Shown piece after piece: positions 38,300 through 50,219 of a stretch of DNA of 64,000 bases. The first letter of the stretch is position 1. Every line of letters begins with the position of its first letter. Location: the NCBI GenBank assembly GCA_029931535.1, contig JAQPZY010000807.1, positions 310,001 through 374,000 on the forward strand. The letters run 5' to 3'. Position numbers and translations under genes: made by a program. The notes below the pieces were generated by a model. It had not been told where the DNA came from and did no database searches. It saw only the letters and a program-made list of their open reading frames with translations. The stretch is from Margaritifera margaritifera (Eukaryota > Mollusca > Bivalvia > Unionida > Margaritiferidae).

Positions 38300-38620
38300 A
38301 AAAGGTCTAATTGTTCCAGACACAACTCAGCAAAACTTATCATTACCACATTTAGATGTCACATCAACACGTGCTACTTGGTATTGTGCATTGTCCAGTC
38401 GTTCTAGGTCATTTTGTGCATTTTTGTCGAAAAGTGCCATGTGAAACGATATGTAGATAAGCTCTTCATGTAGTACTATTCTTTCGGATGGAGCGTAGCA
38501 GTGCAGAAAACGACTCTCAGTGCGGCTTGTTTCTGTTAGCTGGTGTTGGAAATAGATTATAGTGCATGAGTTCACTATGGATTCTATAGGGATGTACTGT
38601 TTTGCCTCCATACGACAGAG
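38300..38620 (-). pseudogene. possible LINE reverse-transcriptase tail fragment
   Basis: The minus-strand frame has EELIYISFHMALFDKNAQND followed by LERLDNAQYQVARV, and in a neighbouring frame AELCLEQLDLF. The spacing resembles the post-palm region of many LINEs: LE..Y.SFIRP.LEY.D..W, then LE..Q..AAR, then L...LG...L. Only these short blocks support the call, key residues are replaced, and no catalytic motif is present. It may be an unrelated chance frame. Confidence 0.35.
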
Positions 38621-39129
38621 ACAACACTACGGTCAGGAATTATGAGCTTTGTTTGTAGCTCACATACGTTATTCATCACGTGTAAAATAGACAAGATATT
38701 CGCATGACTAGGACAATTCGCAGAGTAATAATAAAACGCAAATTATTATTATAAAATGTCCAAATCCGGATTATTCATATTCGTTTTGTTTGTTTTAGCA
38801 AGATTATCATGCTACTGGTAATCTATTGAAAAGGTTAACAATTTTTAATTTATTTCCTTTTAGAATTATACTAAAAAATGATGATCCATCACATGATGAA
38901 AACCATTATATTCAGCCATCACATTACGCAGCAATGTATGGACGAGTCCACTAGAAAGGGGTGTTCCAGATTCTTGCCCATGCGCTATTTCGTCCGTGCT
39001 CACTATCACGTATGCTATTTTGATGATTTAATGTCTTGTACTTTAACGTAAAGGCCGACAATTGCATCCCTGAGCTCAAAATTCAGTGGAACAATGGTAC
39101 AACTGCTAGTATCTGGCCGCTATAATGGT

Positions 39130-39134
<5 letters not shown>
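38621..39134. other. unassigned DNA
   Basis: Nothing recognised before the TA array. Confidence 0.45.

Positions 39135-39205
<71 letters not shown>
39135..39205. repeat. (TA)n microsatellite
   Basis: About 35 uninterrupted TA units. Confidence 0.97.
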
Positions 39206-39207
<2 letters not shown>

Positions 39208-40059
39208 CGTTTGTTTCATTTTGACTCATTTGCTCGAGGTTTCAGACCATTTTAAGATTAACACGACTTCGAAATACTAGTTAAACATAATCCAAGAATC
39301 AAAATGATGGGGTTTCTAAACGTTTTAGCCTGATAGAAATGTCATACTTTGTAAACATTTACCCTCCATGTACATGATATTCTTTTACAAACAAGATAGC
39401 TCTTTCATAGTTGTAAAACAATCATGCGAAACTATCGAGAAAATAGGCAATTTTTCTTAGAGTTGGATATTTTCCTAGAATTTAATTAGTTGCGTAAAGT
39501 AAGGAATAATTATTATGTTGTTTATCATGATTACTGACTATATTCATGAGGAAGCTACAAGGGTGTTTTGAAAACCTCAGTCCTTCCCACGATATGTCCA
39601 CCTGTCAATGCATTGTATGTCATTGCGTCCATCCATCATGCCTTTTCCTACTTTCTCATGCAGAATCACCCAAGACTTGGTTAAACCATTGACCAATCTC
39701 CCTCCTTTCATCTCAGTCTCTCTTCGTCTCCATTCCAGTCGTCACTCATGTCAGCTTGACAGTAAAGCAACCATAGAAGCTCTTATGCGTGAATCTACAT
39801 AAACAGTATTTTACTATTCATTTTAGCAAGGATTAAGTTACGCATACATAATTGTTGTAAGTTACAAAAAATCCTATGCCAAGTAAAGGAGGGAGTGGGA
39901 TGTATATTCCTGGATCCAACAGGACGAAACGTGTGTAGATGCTGCGAAACTACTTACAAAAACTTTCTTATCTATATAAAACATGTTAGAGAGCTATAAA
40001 TTGTCCCTCACCGGGAATATAACTAACAACCAAAGTCCCAAGTTATGGCGCATTTCTAT
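39206..40059. other. unassigned DNA
   Basis: No gene recognised. The plus-strand frame 39608-39802 has no family motif. Confidence 0.4.
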
Positions 40060-41100
40060 CACTCTCTCCCACATATACACACACACCTATGTTGACGTTC
40101 TGTGTAATTACTTTGAGAATGGTATAAATATGATTATTTTCATATTACAGGTGATTTGCACAATTATGCCTCTTAACATAGTCGTCTTGTACCTACTCTT
40201 GCTATGATTTTTGATCACATAGGTTTAAGGATTGTTAACATTTATGCACGTATAGCAAATTACTTAATGCAAACACATTAAATGTTGAACAGCTTTATTA
40301 TTTGAAATGAGTGAAGCATGAATTGGCTTATGGCGTGTCAAACGCTGTAATATCTGATGAAATATATTTAAATTGAATGAAATTCATTAATATTCAATAT
40401 TTTGTATCTAAATGTAATACATATTATATTCATATTCGATACTTTACAATTGTATTCAAAACATTTCACAATTTATAGGCAATACTTGTCATTGATATTC
40501 AATTCAGTTTACTTCCTTTGATCGATATTTGTAATGTTCAATGCGTATGTTCAGTAACTGATACGAAATATTTCATAGAGAAAATTGCAGTTTCACACGC
40601 CGTATTGAATCGCTAGGGTCAATTAAACATTGGCAGTTTTAAATCACATGAAAATGGGCAATCGGCTATTCAGAAATCAGGACTATACAATATATTCCTC
40701 ACGACCAGACGGTATGGGCGAGGATGAAATCACTCAAGCTGTCATCCAAAGTTAATCATTGCCGTCCCAATAATACATTCATATAACTTTCATTGACTGG
40801 ATCAACGCCCATTATTACGGAAGGACGAAATTGACATTCTGCGTCTAAAACAAATTATTACAATTGATTTCGTCAAAAAAATCAGATATAATCATTAAAC
40901 ATTCATACTGAAATGTAAATCTTTTAAAGAAATAGAGTCAAACCTGTGTGGAAAGAAGGCCCAGTAAACCACCTGGAAGTAGTCTCAATAAGGAGATCAT
41001 CGTTATATTAGTATTTTGATTTATATATACATGAAATCTATAGGTCTTTTCCTTTATACACATGTGGTCATTATATGCATGTGGTTACTATAGTATATTT
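40060..41100. repeat. diverged duplicate of 53230-54070
   Basis: Landmarks in the same order: CCTATGTTGACGTTC / CCTATGTTTACCTTC, TTTTCATATTACAGG, TTTATGCACGTAT(A/G)GCAA, AATCAGAT(A/C)TAATCATT, AGTCAAACCTGT, GGAA(G/C)T(A/G)GTCT. It ends with the TATAGG...CCTTTACCCTTATA-like segment. Several indels separate the copies. Confidence 0.7.
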
Positions 41101-41775
41101 TACGATCGTTTACATCAGTAAATTCACTATACGGTATTCAATGTCATGATATGTATTATTGCCATGCAGGTACATTTCTGACCTGTACAGATCATTGAGC
41201 CACTCATTTTGCTCGTTGATCTAGTCGTTTTCTACAGGTCTAGTTCAAACATTCTAATCAATTCCGTCATTGCTCATGTATAATGCACTCATCTAAGAAA
41301 TGCATGGACCCAGATATTTCTGGGCGTTATTCAATGGCAGATCTAGATCTATGATGGTCGCAGTTGGTTGGAGGTTAAACACGGGTGAAATACAGTAACA
41401 TGTAAATTGAACATATGGAAGACATTAAACATCTCTCTTTGGTTAAGTAATTCTCTTTCATCATAGCCGCCCGGGGGGGGGGTTCTAGCGGTGATAGCAA
41501 AGTCTCAATACATATGTTTATTTTCATCGTCACTATATTCAGGTACTTTAATGTACTTTATTACTTTATTCTTAACACTCTGATTACAGCTGCAGTGCTT
41601 TATCGGCGCATATTTTAGGCCGTAGCCTTCCAGAACCTCGCGCCTAATGTCCTCCTTCGTTTTAGTTTATATCAGCCGGAAGGAAAGTTCGAATACCATT
41701 TGAAGGTCTTTTTGTACGTTGTACAATAGCCTCTGGGTCATTTGTCTTCCTGTTGTGTTTGCCCGCTACTAATGT

Positions 41776-41813
<38 letters not shown>

Positions 41814-42112
41814 TTGGTAACCAGACCACCGTCTCCATCTTGTTAGAAGCATGCCCCAATACATCATATGCAGGTGGCAAACTTTTATAACTAGCAAGCA
41901 GCCTAATTTTCAAATAAATTCCAGAAGAAGATTTGCAGGAAATAGTAATTGCTAACTAACTATTCACATTTATTGATATAATGCCCATGACAGCGTAACA
42001 TATCGAGGAGTAAGAACTATTTCGTCCTAAAAACCCCAAGTTAACAAGAAACAACTCGACAAAATCTTTGAAATTTGTGTAGTTGAAAACTCTAATTCTA
42101 TGAGAATATTTG

Positions 42113-42114
<2 letters not shown>
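41101..42114. other. unassigned DNA with a (TA)n array
   Basis: (TA)n at 41779-41811. A short minus-strand stretch (about 41660-41580) reads KEDIRREVLEGYGLKYAPIK without stops and looks protein-like. It is too short to assign and has no recognised relatives. Confidence 0.4.
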
Positions 42115-42167
<53 letters not shown>

Positions 42168-42746
42168 AATTGAAGGATAGAAAGAAAGAAAGAGAGAAAT
42201 ATAATATATATCAGGCAGAGCGTAATGTGCTGCTTCTGGATCCTGCAGTAGAATGCGTGACAGTATGAAATAAAACTTTATATGAAGAAAGAATGCTATC
42301 ATACAGGTTATATATTATTTATTTCGTCCTCTCCTGAGAGATTTAGGTATTGTAACACGAACACCTAGTAGGGGAATTAAACAGTATCTAACCTGTATGA
42401 TAATGTTCTTTCTCCATATATAATTTCACTTCATAGTATTACGCATCCTCCTGTAGGGTCCAGGGATAGCACATTCCCCTCTATCTGGTGTATATTTGTA
42501 ATTTTCTATATTAACTTTTATACCCTTCGATTTCTGTCAGAGGAATTCGGAGTGACCGTGAATTTAAATGACAGATAGTTACTGGGTTGTCATTCTAGTG
42601 TGTCTGCTACACACGAATTCCTATATCCACGACTACATTCCATCCTTTGGTGGGATTTCGGCTTAGTGGAGAAGGCATGCGTGTTGGTGCATACAGGGAA
42701 GGTGATGGATACCTTAACCTGCCGACCTGGCTTCAGTTCTCCTTAG

Positions 42747-42815
<69 letters not shown>
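42115..42815. repeat. palindromic composite repeat, copy 2, bounded by microsatellites
   Basis: Same layout as 32338-33158: (TA)n 42115-42143, (GA)n 42144-42162, left arm about 42209-42310, a centre of about 75 bp, right arm about 42384-42492. Then come GAGTGACCGTGAATTTAAATG, TACTGGGTTGTCATTCTAG, a B-box-like remnant and (TA)n 42750-42813. The arms are reverse complements of each other: CAGAGCG...GGATCCTGCAG...GAAAGAATGCTATCATACAG against CTGTATGATAATGTTCTTTC...GGTCCAGGGATAG...CTCTATCTGG. Confidence 0.75.
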
Positions 42816-42816
<1 letters not shown>

Positions 42817-43520
42817 AGCCCTGGAAACCAGATCCTGGGTCATAACTTTTCAGATACCATCCTCTAACCTAATACAGAAGGTACTTATGCAGACAACATT
42901 GGCAATAGAGTAACCGTCAATCCCATGTAGACTGACCCTAGGGTTATAACTTAAGACTATTTAGAACCCAACTCATTTATTATTCGTATATTTTATTGGC
43001 AAGGAAAGTGGAAAATTGTTCCAATCAAGGAACATAAAGCTAGTAGAATGAGGCCAAGAAATGCATTTGACAATGTTGCATCGAACCTATTTTGCTTCAA
43101 CGTTGAATTAAATTAATTTGAAACTTTCGTTATATTCTTTTCAATTTTGATTGCTGCATGTCCCGCCAAAGATACTTTTTGTGTTCATTTATGGGGGAAG
43201 CAATTTTGTGCCAATGGTATCGACGAAAGCTGCGTGATATAGCGCTATTGTAATCGGTCGGTGTTATCGTCATCCCTGACACCAACATAATATTAAGCCA
43301 TGAATGTGATTAAACAAAATTAACTAATGTCTGAGAGCGGGACATTCTGTGATTTTAACAAGCGAATTCCTTCTTACAAGGTGGAGGAGCAAGTAGACTC
43401 TCTCGGCACGATGATGCCAAGACATGTATGCAATTAGTATTGATTGCTGGTTATCCAACTACTTTTAAAGGTTTGGCTTTTTGGTCATGTGTTAGAAACA
43501 TCGCACTGTGACATCCTGAA
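42816..43520. other. unassigned DNA
   Basis: Nothing recognised. Confidence 0.45.
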
Positions 43521-43532
43521 GACACACACACG

Positions 43533-43616
<84 letters not shown>
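43521..43616. repeat. (CA)n(TA)n compound microsatellite
   Basis: CA run at 43521-43556 joins a TA run to 43616. A B-box-like GGTTTGAGCCTCG on the minus strand near 43690 may mark another decayed SINE head, but this is weak. Confidence 0.95.
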
Positions 43617-43617
<1 letters not shown>

Positions 43618-44098
43618 TTACCTGGTATAACTAGGAAACTTATATAGTTTGTATTGATGTCTGAATCTGTCCATAACCCCACGAGGCTCAAACCCTGCAT
43701 AATAACAGGCAAGCTTTGTTAATTTCCCACCCTATAACTTCAGTTGAGTTCATTCATGTGTACTTGGTTACAACGAAATCCAGCTTAAATTGAATCAACT
43801 AATTTTGTCCTGTTGTATCATCCTGTATTTTCAAAGTTTGCATTTTCCCCAGAATAAAATAATCAATTCAATTACGTTATACAATCCACAGGTAATCCGT
43901 GACAAAAGAGCAAGAGTCTACCATGAACATTTCTCAAGCAATTGCCTATGACTCCATAACACATTTTTCTCCATTGTCCTACAAAAAATATGACCTATAT
44001 TAGACAAAAGTAAATATTTCCATGGATTTTAGAATTTGATTACATTGTGGCAGTGAAACATGTAAAGCTGTCATCCTCTGATGTCATTACTGTGACCA

Positions 44099-44101
<3 letters not shown>

Positions 44102-44156
<55 letters not shown>
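44102..44156. repeat. (GA)n microsatellite
   Basis: About 27 uninterrupted GA units. Confidence 0.97.
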
Positions 44157-44159
<3 letters not shown>

Positions 44160-44373
44160 TTCGCTTCTGTTGAAAAGATTTCAGCCTTTATTCCAGTACA
44201 TACACTGTAACATGTTTAAGTACCCACAGGTAGGAAATAATACTACATATTGAAAGATTATTTCATTTTCTTTTTGTGTTTGTCCTTTGCCCTACGACCA
44301 CTTCCTGGATTGCAAACATTTGAAATCATTACACTTTCATCAAATCAGGCCGTTTTAGGCATGAAATACCTAG

Positions 44374-44711
44374 TCATTTATCCAACCAGCATTGATTCCT
44401 GAGCTTGTTTCTAAGCCCATGGTATTGTTTCCTTAGTCATAACTAACACATATTCACAATTTCACACTACACTTATATTTACCTTTACTTAGCATAAAAA
44501 TGGGAATTCATTTTTGAAACCAGCATTGATTCCTGGTTCTAGTCACTTATCCATCAAGCAAAGTTTTCCTGGATTTATTTCTATGCCCTTAGGACTAGTT
44601 CCTGAGTCATACTAAAACCTAGTTAGAATATCACATTATACCTAGATGTACCCTTACTTAGTGCAGAAATGGGTATTCATTTTTGTAACCAGATTTGGTT
44701 TCTGGTTATGT
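44374..44711. repeat. tandem duplication, 169-bp unit, two copies
   Basis: Copy 1 starts TCATTTATCCAACCAGC (44374), copy 2 TCACTTATCCATCAAGC (44543). Both continue through GATTCCTGAG / TTTTCCTGGA, TTAGTCATA / TGAGTCATA, ACCTTTACTTAGCA / ACCCTTACTTAGTG and AATGGG(A/T)ATTCATTTTTG. Confidence 0.8.
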
Positions 44712-44727
44712 TCTTAACCCCTTGAAG

Positions 44728-44729
<2 letters not shown>

Positions 44730-44823
<94 letters not shown>

Positions 44824-45024
44824 ACAAAAATACACCAAACACAGCGGAAAGTGTTATCCCTGGATCCTACAGGAGAATACATACAAACATTAACATAATA
44901 TTTAACTACAAATAAATAATATTATCATACAGGTCAGAGAATTTTAAATCGAACCCTACGGAGATTCGATCTCGGATCCGTGGGTTACAACACCCATCGC
45001 CTTGTCTGCCATCTCGACCATGCA
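44730..45024 (-). mobile_element. full-length tRNA-derived SINE with (TC)n(TA)n tail
   Basis: On the minus strand the head starts GCATGGTCGAGATGGCAGAC (about 45023). It has A-box-like TGGTCGAGATGGCAGACAAG and B-box-like GATCGAATCTC (about 44970). The body follows with CTGACCTGTATGATAATATT, TCCTGTAGGATCCAGGGATA and ACACTTTCCGCTGTGTTTGG. The 3' end is a (TC)n run (44785-44820 as GA on plus) followed by (TA)n (44730-44784). This copy shows the whole unit, about 200 bp plus tail, and explains the half copies elsewhere in the window. Confidence 0.75.
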
Positions 45025-45054
45025 CTCATCAGCAAAACATGATGCTACAAAGTC

Positions 45055-45055
<1 letters not shown>

Positions 45056-45125
<70 letters not shown>

Positions 45126-45135
45126 TTGTGTGAGT
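45056..45135. repeat. (TA)n(TG)n microsatellite
   Basis: TA run followed by a short TGTGTT tail, starting 32 bp upstream of the SINE head. Confidence 0.95.
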
Positions 45136-45447
45136 GTAGATTTGTATTAAAAAAATATACATTCTTTAAGGTAGAAGTATGAAAAGTTTGAACAGTATGG
45201 ACGCAACAACTCATGTGATCATGTTGGCGATCTGAGTTTCAATGAAAGTTTGGCGATATAAAATAATTGTCCGCTAATTCAAAGTAAAGTTTCATTTTTA
45301 AAGATTTGCTTGAATTCAATTTATAGATTTGGGATGCTTATGTCATTTAAGGAAAAAAGTTTGTTTTATCCAAACAAGTAAGCAACGCCATTTAGCTGTT
45401 TTCAAAAATTACCCACACACGCACGCGCACACACAACAGTTTGCACC

Positions 45448-45450
<3 letters not shown>

Positions 45451-45538
<88 letters not shown>
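45451..45538. repeat. (TA)n(TG)n microsatellite
   Basis: TA run 45451-45516, then TG units. A CA-rich stretch precedes it at 45413-45437, making it nearly palindromic. Confidence 0.95.
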
Positions 45539-47269
45539 TTAAGATAGAATGTCTAAAAATCTCAAGTGTGTGAATGAAAACTTGGTGACACAAATTAAAG
45601 GACCAGGTTCGCTTCGATTATAATCGAATCTATGTCAGATTTTAATTATATTTTTCCAAATGTATCTACTACATGGATACTTCATAAAATATTTTTGTTT
45701 TAGACATTGGTATTTGTCATATTGTTTTTTTATTGCAAAATGATAATAACATCACATACAGCATGAACATCAAATGACGTGCACAAACGTTCCAAATATA
45801 TGAGTGATGTGTTCTGTTTGAATAGTACAGGTTATTCATAGACGCGCAAGAGGAAGAAGTAAATGCTCTCTTTTCCTTTTATATTTATTAAAAAACTGAT
45901 ATGTTTCTCATTAGTCATATCATTCCAAAAGTTAATTCAATATGGCAAACATTTTCTTATTTATTGTAAAGCCTTTTTCGTCAGGCATCGACGGTGCTCA
46001 GTTGTGTCGTTGGGAATTGTTTTCTCGGTGAAATTAATCAATTTATACAAACTATTTATTTTAGTAATGCATTGTATTTTGTTTTGCTATTATCAGATTA
46101 GTTAAGGAGATCGAAGTTACTTTAATATAAAAATAATAGTAATGTCTATTCACCTTCATAGAAAAACTGGTAACTTCAAATAGATGGATAAAAACAGGAC
46201 GAACGGGCGACCGGATGAAGAGGTGAAAAGTCAACCGGACGGATCAGCAAAGAGCGAATAGACAGATGGACAATTGGCGAACTGATGGCTGAAGGAACTG
46301 ACATGCACGGACAAATAGATGGTCAGATTGAGAGAGAAAACGGACAGAAAAACGCACAGACGAGTGAACGGAGTTTTGGACAGATATTGAAGTTGTCCAC
46401 TGAATCACTGGACGGGAGCAAGGGCGGAGTTTCCGAGCATTGTATAGTATTCTTTCAGACAAGTGAGAGACCAATTAAAACGTCTATAAGACAACACACA
46501 CTCGAATAGATGGAATAGGGTGTGACTAATTCTGCGCCCATTCGTTCCTTTCTGAATAGGGGAAGCCTGATTTGCCCAACAAATGAATTTTTTAACAAGT
46601 CGGTTTATGAACACATTATATTAGAAACACATTTACAAGACTATATCGATGTAATATCCCCTCTTTAGGAAGTTTAAGTCACCATTTTAATTTAAATACG
46701 CACTATTTATCCATATCACTCTCCCCCTTCTCTATCACCCCTCCTCCCCCTCCACCCGGGCATTTCACTTTAAAACTGGATTAGTTTTTCAGTATCTACA
46801 TAGTCATTACGGATGCTTTTCTTTCTTCTATTTGTTCCACCTATTTTTCTTTTATTATTTTTAATTTTTTTTTTTTTTTTTTTGGGGGGGGGGGCGAAAG
46901 CGATCAATACAAGCGAAAAATACTTTGTCGTAATACGCACGATCGTTATTACTATTCAGTCCAATTGATCATTATATCAATATACAATAGTGATATGCAA
47001 ATATATTTGGTGACAATACACACAGAAGAATGAGTACACAATTATCGTTCATATACACTGGATTAGGATTTCTCTCTTTTTCTCCCTCTTTTTTCCGCAT
47101 ATATTAAGCAATGAATTCTTACTAATATAGTACCCATTACAAAACCTTCAAATAGTTACACAGATAAAATACAGATACAATATAGCACTTGTAATAAAAG
47201 AGAACTACATGAACTTAATTGCCAGCGCAGATCTAACAATAGACATAACAAATTCAGCACGCATACAAA
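45539..47269. other. unassigned DNA with two low-complexity patches
   Basis: 46190-46400 is a purine-rich decayed short-unit repeat (GGACGAACGGGCGACCGG-like, ACGGACAGAAAAACGCACAG-like). 46866-46893 is a poly-T then poly-G run. No gene recognised. Confidence 0.5.
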
Positions 47270-47640
47270 TTATTAATTGTTGTGGCATAGCGGATAGAAA
47301 AAGGAAGAATTGAGAGAAATTCTGATCAATATTTTGGACATACATGACAAAACGGAATGAAACTTTAATAAACATATCTATTCCGAGTTTATATGTGAAG
47401 AGAATGATTTAATTATCAGTTCTTTAAATTTCCTTAATCTTGCCTGTATGCTAACATTGGTAGTACATGTATGTATTAACCTTGTTATTAATATATTGTT
47501 TTCTTATTTGAGCAAAATATTTATATTGAAAAAACATAGATTGCCTAAGTCATCATCTATATTTTGTTAGGCACATAACTCACTTTCTTATTTTCTTCAG
47601 ATATATACAAATTCTCCCACCTTCCAGTTTTAATTGGAAA
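47270..47640. repeat. diverged duplicate of 37401-38000
   Basis: See the entry at 37401 for shared landmarks; same orientation. Confidence 0.6.
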
Positions 47641-49130
47641 CCGACGAATAGTTGTACAGAAATGTGTTAAAATTATTTGATATCTATATATCTATATTAT
47701 TCTGTATCTACATTGTTGCGGCAACACTACGAAACATCCAGACCGTAAACCTATGTAATTTGTTATTTAGGTGTATGACATGAATCCTGAGAGCCCCTCG
47801 TTGCTTTTATATAAAATATTGTAAACACGGCAAAGTAAATGGATAGACTGTTTATCCAACATCTCGTTCTTTTCAATTATTTTGTATTTAAACCGCAGTC
47901 CATAGTACGTGCTCATATCATCAAAACAATCTAAGTGTTCTCTTGATAAAATAAGTTGAAAGGTAATTCAATGCTTTTGAAAGGTTATTTGTACTGCTAC
48001 AGTAATTGTTCAGGTTTGGTGAACCCTTATATTTGTTTTAATTATTTTCATGTGCAATACATTTCTGAATAAACCCTGGCCTCCTCGAAGATCGGAACAA
48101 TGATTGATCATTATCTGTGACGTACAATCTTCTCACAGAAAGCTGATATCTTGTAAACATTTTGCAAGTGAAATGTCACACAAACTTACAATACATATCG
48201 AAATTTAATTCACTTGAAATGTAATGTGTATCCTGAGTTAATTTTGAACTTGGAAAACTGGATAGATACCTTTTTTCAAAGTTATACAGATCATTCAATA
48301 TATATATATATATATATATATCGGAGGAAAGGGTAAGTTTCGAATCGCTTCAATTAAAAGGTATCATTTTGGTTATTGTATGTGACACGTCTAGAAATTT
48401 TTGTAAACGTTGCAGACTTAGTATTTTTACTATCTCTAAGTTGTATCTGAAATAAAAAAAATTAAGTTGTTTTTCTCAGTTTTTATACTCACTAAAAGTT
48501 TTTACTTTCGTATATCTCTTAAGTTTGATTTCAATCTTAAATCTACCCCGAGATAGCGTATGAATTTAAATAGCATAAAATACGTCCTTTATTAATTCCT
48601 TAACCTATCATGATTAAATAGTCATATTGTTTCACAATTTTGTGTAAGAAATTAAGAAACTTATGTTGTTTTTTTATCCTAGGATGATCTGCTGAAGATT
48701 AATAAAGTACAATTATCTTTAATTTTAATATATAGTGCATTTACAGCCATTATTAGTTCTTTCACATTAGGTTATGATTCGCCTTCACTACTACTTGACA
48801 AAATATAGGTCGATGCATGCGCTCAATGATAAATATTGTTCAAAAGGGTATATTTCTGTCTAATAATGCGTTTTTCAGCCTCCCACTACCATTCTGTCAC
48901 GTGAACTCGTGACGTCAGCACGTACCTATAGGGTACCAAACTGAAGACTTATCGGATTGTAGTATTTTATGACATAGATGAGCCTATACATGAAAATGTA
49001 ATTATTTTATGCTTGGTCGTGAATTACTGGATATTCCCAGTGAAATAATTATGATATTTAACTGGAGTGAATACATATCATATTGTTTCACTGACCGTCA
49101 ATATACATTGATAACTTTATGACTAAGAAA
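47641..49130. other. unassigned DNA with a short (TA)n
   Basis: (TA)n at 48297-48321. Nothing else recognised. Confidence 0.45.
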
Positions 49131-49850
49131 TATCGCGCTTGCGTGGTGTAAAGGTAACATCGGCCGCCACACGCTTGCGTGGTGTAAAGGTAAGTATGGC
49201 CGCCTCATATACGGATGAACTGGGTTCAAATCCAGTAATGGGCAAAACATTTTTTTTTCTTAATTATTGTTATGAGCTGTTTTGCCTTGAATTGGAAAGG
49301 AACATTATGCTACTACTGATATTTTCTGAGCGAATATACACAAAACAGAGCAGAACATAAACGGTAAACCACTAGCATTATCGCGCGGGATACAGTAAAC
49401 AATCTGTTACTTCAGTCTGTTATACAAATTGGTGGACAAAATGTTTTAGTATAAAATACGATCAATATTTTCACTGCCTCGTCGATAACATTAACACAAA
49501 AAAATTAGAGCTATTTTCAAAAGCTAACGTTGTCATGTGGTTACTATAGCCGCCCCGCATACAAACGAACCAAGTTCAAATACAATAATGTGCATAAACT
49601 CTTTTCTTCATTTTTTTAATGTACTGTTTTGCCTTGAATTAGGGAGGAGAACTATGTTACTACTGATATTTTTTGTGCGACTATGCACAGAACACAGCAT
49701 AACATAAACGGTAAACCGCTGACATTATTGCGAGGGACACATTAAGAAATTTGCTATCAATCTGTTATACATATTGCTAGCCAATATATTTGAGCATAAA
49801 ATAGAAAGAAAATGTGCTTACTCTGAGTGAATTGCGGATATATTTCATCT
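49131..49850. repeat. tandem duplication of about 370 bp containing a tRNA-like segment
   Basis: The second copy (about 49515-49850) matches the first (about 49131-49500). Landmarks are TGTTTTGCCTTGAATT(G/A)G, GCTACTACTGATATTTTCTG / GTTACTACTGATATTTTTTG, CATAACATAAACGGTAAACC and TCTGTTATACA(A/T)ATTG. Only the first copy keeps a good tRNA-like head. The second has lost the first half of it but keeps AGCCGCCCCGCATAC...AAGTTCAAATAC. Confidence 0.8.
49170..49245 (+). mobile_element. tRNA-like SINE head or tRNA pseudogene
   Basis: GCTTGCGTGGTGTAAAGGTA (A-box-like TGGTGTAAAGG) and GGGTTCAAATCCAGT (B-box GGTTCAAATCC) occur with tRNA-like spacing. The T stem ACTGG/CCAGT closes on an 8-nt loop, and the acceptor ends do not pair, so a working tRNA is unlikely. 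The first 36 bases are tandemly duplicated upstream (49134-49169). Confidence 0.6.
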
Positions 49851-49935
49851 CGTGGGTGGAAATGAGTTTTTCACCCACTCAATTAAATATATACGTTATA
49901 CACTCGTTTCAAGCAAATATCCTGTCTCTCCCCCA

Positions 49936-49945
49936 CTCTCTCTCT

Positions 49946-50027
<82 letters not shown>
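49936..50027. repeat. (TC)n(TA)n(GA)n self-complementary microsatellite
   Basis: TC run, TA run and GA run in symmetric order, so the tract can form a long hairpin or cruciform. The order fits two SINE tails of the 44730 type meeting tail to tail, although SINE bodies are not recognisable on either side. Confidence 0.93.
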
Positions 50028-50029
<2 letters not shown>

Positions 50030-50219
50030 TAGCGCACATGAGGGTATATTTAGCATTACCCAAAAGTAAAACAATGTTTCCTACTCTTTTTAGTATTAGC
50101 TAAAATGTATTTGCTGTTTCATAATCATTAATGAGATAGTAATAAAGTTTATACTTATTAAAAACCAGGTGTTTTGGAAAGGATTCGTAGATTTTTACAT
50201 TTTTCAGCATTTACATATA

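Noticed and set aside
41580..41660. Protein-like stretch KEDIRREVLEGYGLKYAPIK on minus
   Set aside because: Too short, no recognised relatives and no clear splice borders; kept only as a remark.
49170..49245. Functional tRNA gene
   Set aside because: Acceptor ends do not pair and the T loop is 8 nt; a SINE head or pseudogene fits better.
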